NCBI GenBank assembly: GCA_023436025.1
Contig: JAEZKX010000199.1
Span: 1 to 9,599 of the forward strand
Reading direction: 5' to 3'
DNA: 9,599 bases
Source: Pseudomonadota bacterium
Lineage (GTDB): Bacteria; Pseudomonadota; Gammaproteobacteria; Burkholderiales; Burkholderiaceae_C
A program made the position numbers and the translations under genes. Below the pieces are notes generated by a model, which was not told the origin of the DNA, did no database searches, and saw only the letters and a list, made by a program, of their open reading frames with translations. How positions within the stretch are numbered: the stretch's first letter is position 1; every line of letters starts with the position of its first letter. Shown here in pieces: positions 6,395 through 9,599 of the stretch.

Positions 6395-6904
6395 TCAGCC
6401 GCGGTGGTGGCCGTGGCCGCCACGCTTGCCGCCCTTGCCGCCCTTCATGCGCAGGCCGTCGAACACCTTCTTCTGGTCGGCGCTGAGGGCGGCGTAGAAG
6501 GTCTTGGTGGCTTCGGCGCGGCGGTCCATCTCGGCCGCGCGGGCAGTGCGCAGGGCGCGCATGCGGTCGATGCGCTCGGGCGTGGTCATGCGCTCGAACT
6601 CGGCGCGGTCGATGCGCGGACGCGGCGTGCCGGCCGGCTTGATCGCCGCCGTCCAGGCGTTCCAGGCAGCTTCCTGCGCGGCGCCGATCTGCAGCTTGAG
6701 CTTGATGGCGGCCAGGCGGCGCTCCATGCGGATCTTGCGCAGTTCCTGGCGCTTGGCCGGATCCATGTGCTGGCCGCGCTGCGCCTGGTGCGCTTCCGGG
6801 CCGCCACGCACGGCCGGCGCCGGGGCGGGCGTCTGGGCAAAGGCCGACAGGCCGAAGGCGGCCAGGAGGCCGGCGGCGAGGAGTTGCTTCGGATGGGTCT
6901 TCAT
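6395..6904 (-). CDS. Spy/CpxP-like periplasmic LTXXQ-family protein
   Basis: Spy and CpxP are small all-helical periplasmic proteins that act as chaperones or stress sensors; several relatives respond to metals. The ATG at 6904 has AGGA six bases upstream. The 169-residue product has a signal peptide (1-23, ending SAFA before QTP). The mature part is highly charged and helical, with two LTXXQ-like motifs: MTTPERIDRM (106-115) and LSADQKKVFD (140-149). The C-terminus (154-169) is a Gly/Lys/His tail (GGKGGKRGGHGHHRG) that could bind metal ions. It lies about 600 bases from a copper regulator, but nothing in the sequence shows that CueR controls it. The family call is good; the chaperone role is inferred. 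Confidence 0.8.
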   Translation of the reverse strand: MKTHPKQLLAAGLLAAFGLSAFAQTPAPAPAVRGGPEAHQAQRGQHMDPAKRQELRKIRMERRLAAIKLKLQIGAAQEAAWNAWTAAIKPAGTPRPRIDRAEFERMTTPERIDRMRALRTARAAEMDRRAEATKTFYAALSADQKKVFDGLRMKGGKGGKRGGHGHHRG

Positions 6905-6959
6905 GGCAGGTCCTTTCAGTTCGATGGGTCCAGTGTGGCGACCCCCTGTAACGCCGCGG

Positions 6960-6979
6960 TTGGCGCGCTGTTGCGCCAA
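6960..6979. promoter_or_regulatory. Inverted repeat, possible operator of the Spy-like gene
   Basis: TTGGCGC (6960-6966) and GCGCCAA (6973-6979) are exact reverse complements with a 6-base spacer, centred about 65 bases upstream of the Spy-like start codon. The 20-base span and AT-containing ends resemble a dimeric repressor or activator site rather than a terminator. No regulator can be assigned. A single GTAAAG next to it recalls half of a CpxR box, but the second half is not there. Confidence 0.3.
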
Positions 6980-7013
6980 GGTAAAGAAACGCCCACAGGC
7001 TTTGCCCGGGGCG

Positions 7014-7043
7014 GCGACAAGCCGGGTCGCATCCTTCCTACGG
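7014..7043 (+). repeat. REP-like hairpin element, copy B
   Basis: The stem GCGAC (7014-7018) and GTCGC (7026-7030) encloses the loop AAGCCGG and is followed by ATCCTTCCTACGG. Compared with the copy at 5808-5835, the outer pair changes from C-G to G-C while pairing is kept, and the loop core AGCCGG and the trailing TCCTACG are shared. Confidence 0.4.
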
Positions 7044-7122
7044 CAAGCCTGCGTTCCCGGCCACAGCCAGGACGGCCGGGCAGGCGCACAGTGGCTCCAT
7101 CTGATCGACGAAGGAGTGCACC

Positions 7123-7461
7123 GTGAGGTACCCGGCTTTCGTGCGGGCGGCGGCCGTGGCGCTGTCGGCCGTGCTTGTCTCGAGCGGCGCCGTGCTGGCG
7201 CAAACCCGGCCGCAGCCCGCCACCATGACCGATGTCGCTCCGCTGCCCGCGTCCGAGCGCAGCAGCAACGGCGCGGTCATCCTGGTCGACGAGCCGGTCC
7301 TGGCCCAGAAGGAAGCCATGGAAAAGATGGCGGCCCGGGCGCCCGACACCCGCGCCCTCGGTGCCGGTCCCGCGCGGGTGCTGCAACAGCAGCAGCAGAA
7401 ATCGCAGGAAGACCTGGAGTTCGAGCGCGCGCTGGAACGCGCGATGCGCAAGCATCAGTAG
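7123..7461 (+). CDS. Small secreted or periplasmic protein with Gln-rich C-terminal helix, unknown function
   Basis: No family is recognised. The start is a GTG at 7123 with a strong AAGGAG seven bases upstream; no ATG is available near it. The 112-residue product has a signal peptide (1-26, ending GAVLA before QTR). A short extended region follows with a hydrophobic patch NGAVILVDEPVLAQ (49-62), then charged helices. The C-terminal part (88-112) starts with five glutamines and continues with alternating acidic and basic residues (KSQEDLEFERALERAMRKHQ), suggesting a coiled coil or amphipathic helix. It ends 41 bases from the convergent cueR stop; a weak GGCAGC/GCTGCC hairpin (7467-7481) lies between without a T-tract. 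Confidence 0.72.
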   Translation: MRYPAFVRAAAVALSAVLVSSGAVLAQTRPQPATMTDVAPLPASERSSNGAVILVDEPVLAQKEAMEKMAARAPDTRALGAGPARVLQQQQQKSQEDLEFERALERAMRKHQ

Positions 7462-7502
7462 GGCAAGGCAGCGGGGCTGCCGGGTCCCCCAGCGGCGGGG
7501 CG

Positions 7503-7907
7503 TCAGCGCGCCAGGTCGTCCAGGATGGGGCAGTCCGGACGGGCATCGCCGTGGCAGCAGTGGATCAGGTGCTGCAGCGTCTGCTGCATTTCCTGCATGG
7601 ACGCGATGCGCTGCGCCAGGTCGTCGGCATGCTTTTGCGCGATGCGGCGCACGCTCGCGCTGGCGCGGCGGCGGTTCTGCCACAGGCTCACCAGCTGCGC
7701 GATCTCCTCCATGGAGAAGCCGAGGTCGCGCGAGCGCTTGATGAAGCGCAGCGTATGCACCTCGGCCTCGCCGTATTGCCGGTAGCCGCTGTCGGTGCGG
7801 GCCACCGCCGGCAGCAGCCCGAGCGACTCGTAGTGGCGCACCATCTTGGCGGACACGCCCGACAGGCGCGCCGCCTCGCCGATGTTGACCGGCCAGGCCG
7901 TGCTCAC
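7503..7907 (-). CDS. cueR: CueR, MerR-family Cu(I)-responsive transcriptional regulator
   Basis: CueR binds dyads in promoters with over-long spacers and, when it binds Cu(I), distorts the DNA to activate them. The 134-residue protein has the MerR winged-helix domain (NIGEAARLSGVSAKMVRHYE at 8-27, then GLLP, RTDSGYRQYGEAEV at 37-50 and LRFIKRSRDLGFSMEEIAQL) and a dimerisation coiled coil (about 80-113). The metal loop HCCHGDARPDCPI holds C118 and C126 spaced C-x7-C as in CueR. A serine (S83) takes the place of the extra cysteine of divalent-metal sensors, as in E. coli CueR (S77). The start is GTG at 7907, overlapping the copZ stop as GTGA, so synthesis is coupled. By position it is transcribed from the divergent promoter at 8126-8156, so it would be autoregulated. 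Confidence 0.92.
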   Translation of the reverse strand: MSTAWPVNIGEAARLSGVSAKMVRHYESLGLLPAVARTDSGYRQYGEAEVHTLRFIKRSRDLGFSMEEIAQLVSLWQNRRRASASVRRIAQKHADDLAQRIASMQEMQQTLQHLIHCCHGDARPDCPILDDLAR

Positions 7908-8101
7908 GCGGCGACCTTGTAGCCTTCTTCCTCGATGGCGGCCGCCAGCGCGGCGCGCTCCTGGCCCGACTGCACCTCGACCCGGCCGCTGGCGAGGTCG
8001 ACCTGTACCTCGGCCTGCGGGTCGAGCGCGCGGATGGCCTGCGTGACGGCGCCCACGCAATGGCCGCAGCTCATGCCCTGTACCTGGAAAGTCTGGTTCA
8101 T
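7904..8101 (-). CDS. copZ: CopZ-like copper chaperone (heavy-metal-associated domain)
   Basis: This is a single 65-residue HMA domain that carries Cu(I) in the cytoplasm and passes it to CopA or CueR. The metal-binding loop is GMSCGHC, with C12 and C15. The ferredoxin-like pattern follows, with VTQAIRALDP (19-28), VQVDLASGRVEV (32-43) and LAAAIEEEGYKV (52-63). The ATG at 8101 has an AGGA eight bases upstream. It is the first gene of the leftward copZ-cueR pair, about 17 bases after the start site expected from the CueR-type promoter. Confidence 0.93.
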   Translation of the reverse strand: MNQTFQVQGMSCGHCVGAVTQAIRALDPQAEVQVDLASGRVEVQSGQERAALAAAIEEEGYKVAA

Positions 8102-8125
8102 GGTGATCCTTTCGTTGATGGACCG

Positions 8126-8156
8126 AGTGTGGACCTTGCCATGATGGTAAGGTCAA
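8126..8156 (-). promoter_or_regulatory. CueR-type promoter of copZ-cueR with 19-base spacer and dyad
   Basis: On the minus strand the -35 is TTGACC (8156-8151) and the -10 is CACACT (8131-8126), separated by 19 bases. This is the over-long spacing characteristic of MerR-family activated promoters. The dyad at 8133-8153 has arms ACCTTGCC and GGTAAGGT around ATGAT, with one mismatch, and resembles known CueR boxes. The predicted start lies near 8118, leaving a leader of about 17 bases that contains the copZ ribosome site. Confidence 0.82.
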
Positions 8157-8170
8157 GTCCGCGAAAGGGC

Positions 8171-8201
8171 TTGACCTTGCCACGATGGCAAGGTCGACGA
8201 T
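8171..8201 (+). promoter_or_regulatory. CueR-type promoter of copA with 19-base spacer and perfect dyad
   Basis: The -35 is TTGACC (8171-8176), followed by a 19-base spacer and the weak -10 GACGAT (8196-8201). The dyad at 8174-8194 has perfect arms ACCTTGCC and GGCAAGGT around ACGAT. Its centre is 41 bases from that of the copZ dyad, about four helical turns, so two CueR dimers could sit on the same face. The -10 ends only 6 bases before the copA ATG. Confidence 0.82.
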
Positions 8202-8207
8202 GCGGGC

Positions 8208-9599
8208 ATGGACACTCCCACCACCTCCACCCTGGACCTCGGCGTCGGCGGCATGACCTGCGCCTCCTGCGTCAACCGCGTCGAGCGGGCGCTGAAGAAG
8301 GTGCCCGGGGTGCGCGACGCCACGGTCAACCTGGCGACCGAATCGGCGCGCGTGGTCTTCACGCCCGGCAGCGCGACCGAGGCCCAGCTGCGCCGCGCGG
8401 TGCGCAACGCCGGCTACGAGCCGCGCGCCCATGCCGAGGCGCCGGAAGCCGAGCCGTCGGCCTGGGCCGGTTTCCTGCCGGTCGCGGTAGGGCTGGTGCT
8501 GTCGCTGCCGCTGGTGCTGCCCATGATCGGCGCGCTGGCGGGCTGGCACTGGATGCCGCCGGCCTGGCTGCAGTTCGCGCTGGCCACGCCGGTGCAGTTC
8601 GTGCTCGGCGCGCGCTTCTACCGCGGCGGCTGGCATGCGCTGAAGGCGGGCACCGGCAACATGGACCTGCTGGTCGCCATCGGCACCAGCGCCGGTTATG
8701 CGCTGTCGGTGTGGCTGTGGCTGGCGCGCGGTTCGCAGCACCTGTACTTCGAGGCCTCGGCCGTGGTGGTGACGCTGGTGCTGCTGGGCAAGTGGCTGGA
8801 GGCGCGTGCCAAGCGGCAGACCACCGCCGCCATCCGCGCGTTGCAGGCGCTGCGCCCCGAGACCGCCCACGTGCTGCGCAAGGACGGCAGCGAGGCCGAC
8901 CTGCCGCTGGCCGAGGTGATGGTGGGTGACCTGTTGGTGGTGCGGCCGGGCGAGCGCTTCCCGGCCGACGGCGTGGTGGAGCAGGGCGCCACGCATGCCG
9001 ACGAGTCCATGCTGACCGGCGAGCCGCTGCCGGTGGCCAAGGCCAGCGGTGCGCGCGTCACCGGCGGCAGCATCAATGCCGAGGGCCGGGTAGTGGTGCG
9101 TGCCACCGCCGTGGGCAGCGAGAGCGTGCTGGCCCACATCATCCGGCTGGTGGAGGATGCGCAGGCCGGCAAGGCGCCCATCCAGCGCCTGGTCGACCGG
9201 GTGGCGGCGGTGTTCGTGCCGGTGGTGCTGGTCATCGCGCTGGTGACGCTGGGCGGCTGGCTGCTGGCGGGCGCGGGCATGGAGCAGGCGCTGGTCCATG
9301 CCGTCGCGGTGCTGGTGATCGCCTGCCCGTGCGCGCTGGGGCTGGCGACGCCGGCGGCCATCATGGCGGGCACCGGCGTGGCGGCGCGCCACGGCGTGCT
9401 GATCAAGGACGCGCAGGCGCTGGAGCAGGCCTACCGCGTCGACACGGTGGCCTTCGACAAGACCGGCACCCTGACCGTGGGCCAGCCCCGGCTGGTGGAC
9501 TTCGTGCCGGCCCCGGGCGTGGAGGCCGGCCGGGCGCTGGCCGCGGCGGCCAGCCTGCAGGGCGGCAGCGAGCACCCGCTGGCGCGCGCGGTGGTGGCG
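8208..9599 (+). CDS. copA: CopA, Cu(I)-exporting P1B-type ATPase (3' end outside window)
   Basis: CopA pumps Cu(I) from cytoplasm to periplasm using ATP. The 464 residues seen contain one N-terminal HMA domain (about 10-75) with GMTCASC (C18, C21), transmembrane helices near 87-107, 117-137, 151-173 and 181-197, the actuator-domain motif TGEP (270-273), the copper-channel motif CPC (373-375), the phosphorylation motif DKTGT (D417) and the SEHP motif of the nucleotide-binding domain (454-457). The GDG motif and the last two helices would lie beyond the edge. The ATG at 8208 is the natural start: it sits just before the first HMA strand, and the next in-frame ATG would cut into the domain. No Shine-Dalgarno is properly placed, and the predicted transcription start falls on or next to the ATG. 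Confidence 0.95.
   Translation, partial: MDTPTTSTLDLGVGGMTCASCVNRVERALKKVPGVRDATVNLATESARVVFTPGSATEAQLRRAVRNAGYEPRAHAEAPEAEPSAWAGFLPVAVGLVLSLPLVLPMIGALAGWHWMPPAWLQFALATPVQFVLGARFYRGGWHALKAGTGNMDLLVAIGTSAGYALSVWLWLARGSQHLYFEASAVVVTLVLLGKWLEARAKRQTTAAIRALQALRPETAHVLRKDGSEADLPLAEVMVGDLLVVRPGERFPADGVVEQGATHADESMLTGEPLPVAKASGARVTGGSINAEGRVVVRATAVGSESVLAHIIRLVEDAQAGKAPIQRLVDRVAAVFVPVVLVIALVTLGGWLLAGAGMEQALVHAVAVLVIACPCALGLATPAAIMAGTGVAARHGVLIKDAQALEQAYRVDTVAFDKTGTLTVGQPRLVDFVPAPGVEAGRALAAAASLQGGSEHPLARAVVA

Larger units (their letters stand above)
6905..7122. other. Divergent intergenic region upstream of the Spy-like gene and a small secreted gene
   Basis: This 218-base gap must hold two divergent promoters. 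It contains a 7-bp inverted repeat (6960-6979), a GTAAAG just beside it (6981-6986), a REP-like hairpin (7014-7043) and the AAGGAG ribosome site (7111-7116) of the rightward gene. No convincing -35/-10 pair was found. Confidence 0.45.

Noticed and set aside
6981..6990. GTAAAG as a CpxR box upstream of the Spy-like gene
   Set aside because: The CpxR site needs two GTAAA repeats about 5 bases apart; only one is present.
7467..7481. GGCAGC/GCTGCC hairpin between the convergent 7123-7461 gene and cueR
   Set aside because: Six-base stem with a 3-base loop and no T-tract; too weak to call a terminator.
7503..9575. Minus-strand frame running from opposite copA through copZ to the cueR end
   Set aside because: Only the last 134 codons (cueR) look like a protein; the rest is antisense to copA and crosses the divergent promoter.
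1..9599. A novel defence or mobile system
   Set aside because: No transposase, integrase, phage, toxin-antitoxin or defence effector gene, CRISPR repeat or attachment repeat could be found; nearly all genes fall in known housekeeping, envelope, repair or copper families.

Overview
The window is a GC-rich, gene-dense bacterial chromosome segment. The MinC type, the PagL type, the YbhP/ClsB/YbhN set and the copper island all suggest a betaproteobacterium of the order Burkholderiales, perhaps Comamonadaceae (Ramlibacter- or Variovorax-like). The family assignment is an inference from protein character; no rRNA or other marker is present. I see no tRNA, rRNA, CRISPR array, insertion sequence, phage gene or origin.

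Left part (1-869): the 5' end of minC runs leftward off the window. Across a 173-base gap, a small secreted protein of unknown function is read rightward, and its tail overlaps the end of udgX on the other strand.

Central leftward cluster (5059 down to 765): five genes with gaps or overlaps of +8, -4, +57 and -8 bases, so probably one operon. The first three (ybhP, clsB, ybhN) match the order of the E. coli ybhP-clsB-ybhN set: an endonuclease/exonuclease/phosphatase-fold protein, cardiolipin synthase B and a multi-pass UPF0104/LPG-synthase-like membrane protein. The last two are a DUF4130 (TIGR03915-type) protein and UdgX, the uracil-DNA glycosylase class with the KRRIH loop that crosslinks to DNA. 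These two domains are often fused in one protein. Here they are separate overlapping genes, and the usual C-terminal end of DUF4130 appears to be missing.

Right-centre (5232-7461): pagL (lipid A 3-O-deacylase) reads rightward, followed by a small secreted protein with two near-identical 18-residue repeats, a strong bidirectional terminator, a leftward Spy/CpxP-like periplasmic protein, and a rightward small secreted protein of unknown function. Two similar small hairpins lie in the intergenic gaps of this stretch.

Right end (7503-9599): a copper homeostasis island. Leftward copZ (copper chaperone) and cueR (MerR-family Cu(I) sensor) overlap by GTGA. Rightward is copA (Cu(I)-exporting P1B-ATPase), cut by the window edge. 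The 106-base divergent region holds two CueR-type dyads 41 bases apart, each between a TTGACC -35 and a weak -10 with 19-base spacing, the arrangement of MerR-activated promoters. The copA -10 lies only 6 bases before its ATG, so its mRNA may be leaderless.

Most of the window is ordinary housekeeping and envelope content. The points most worth following are the split, shortened DUF4130/UdgX pair and its attachment to the cardiolipin operon, and the copA promoter layout.
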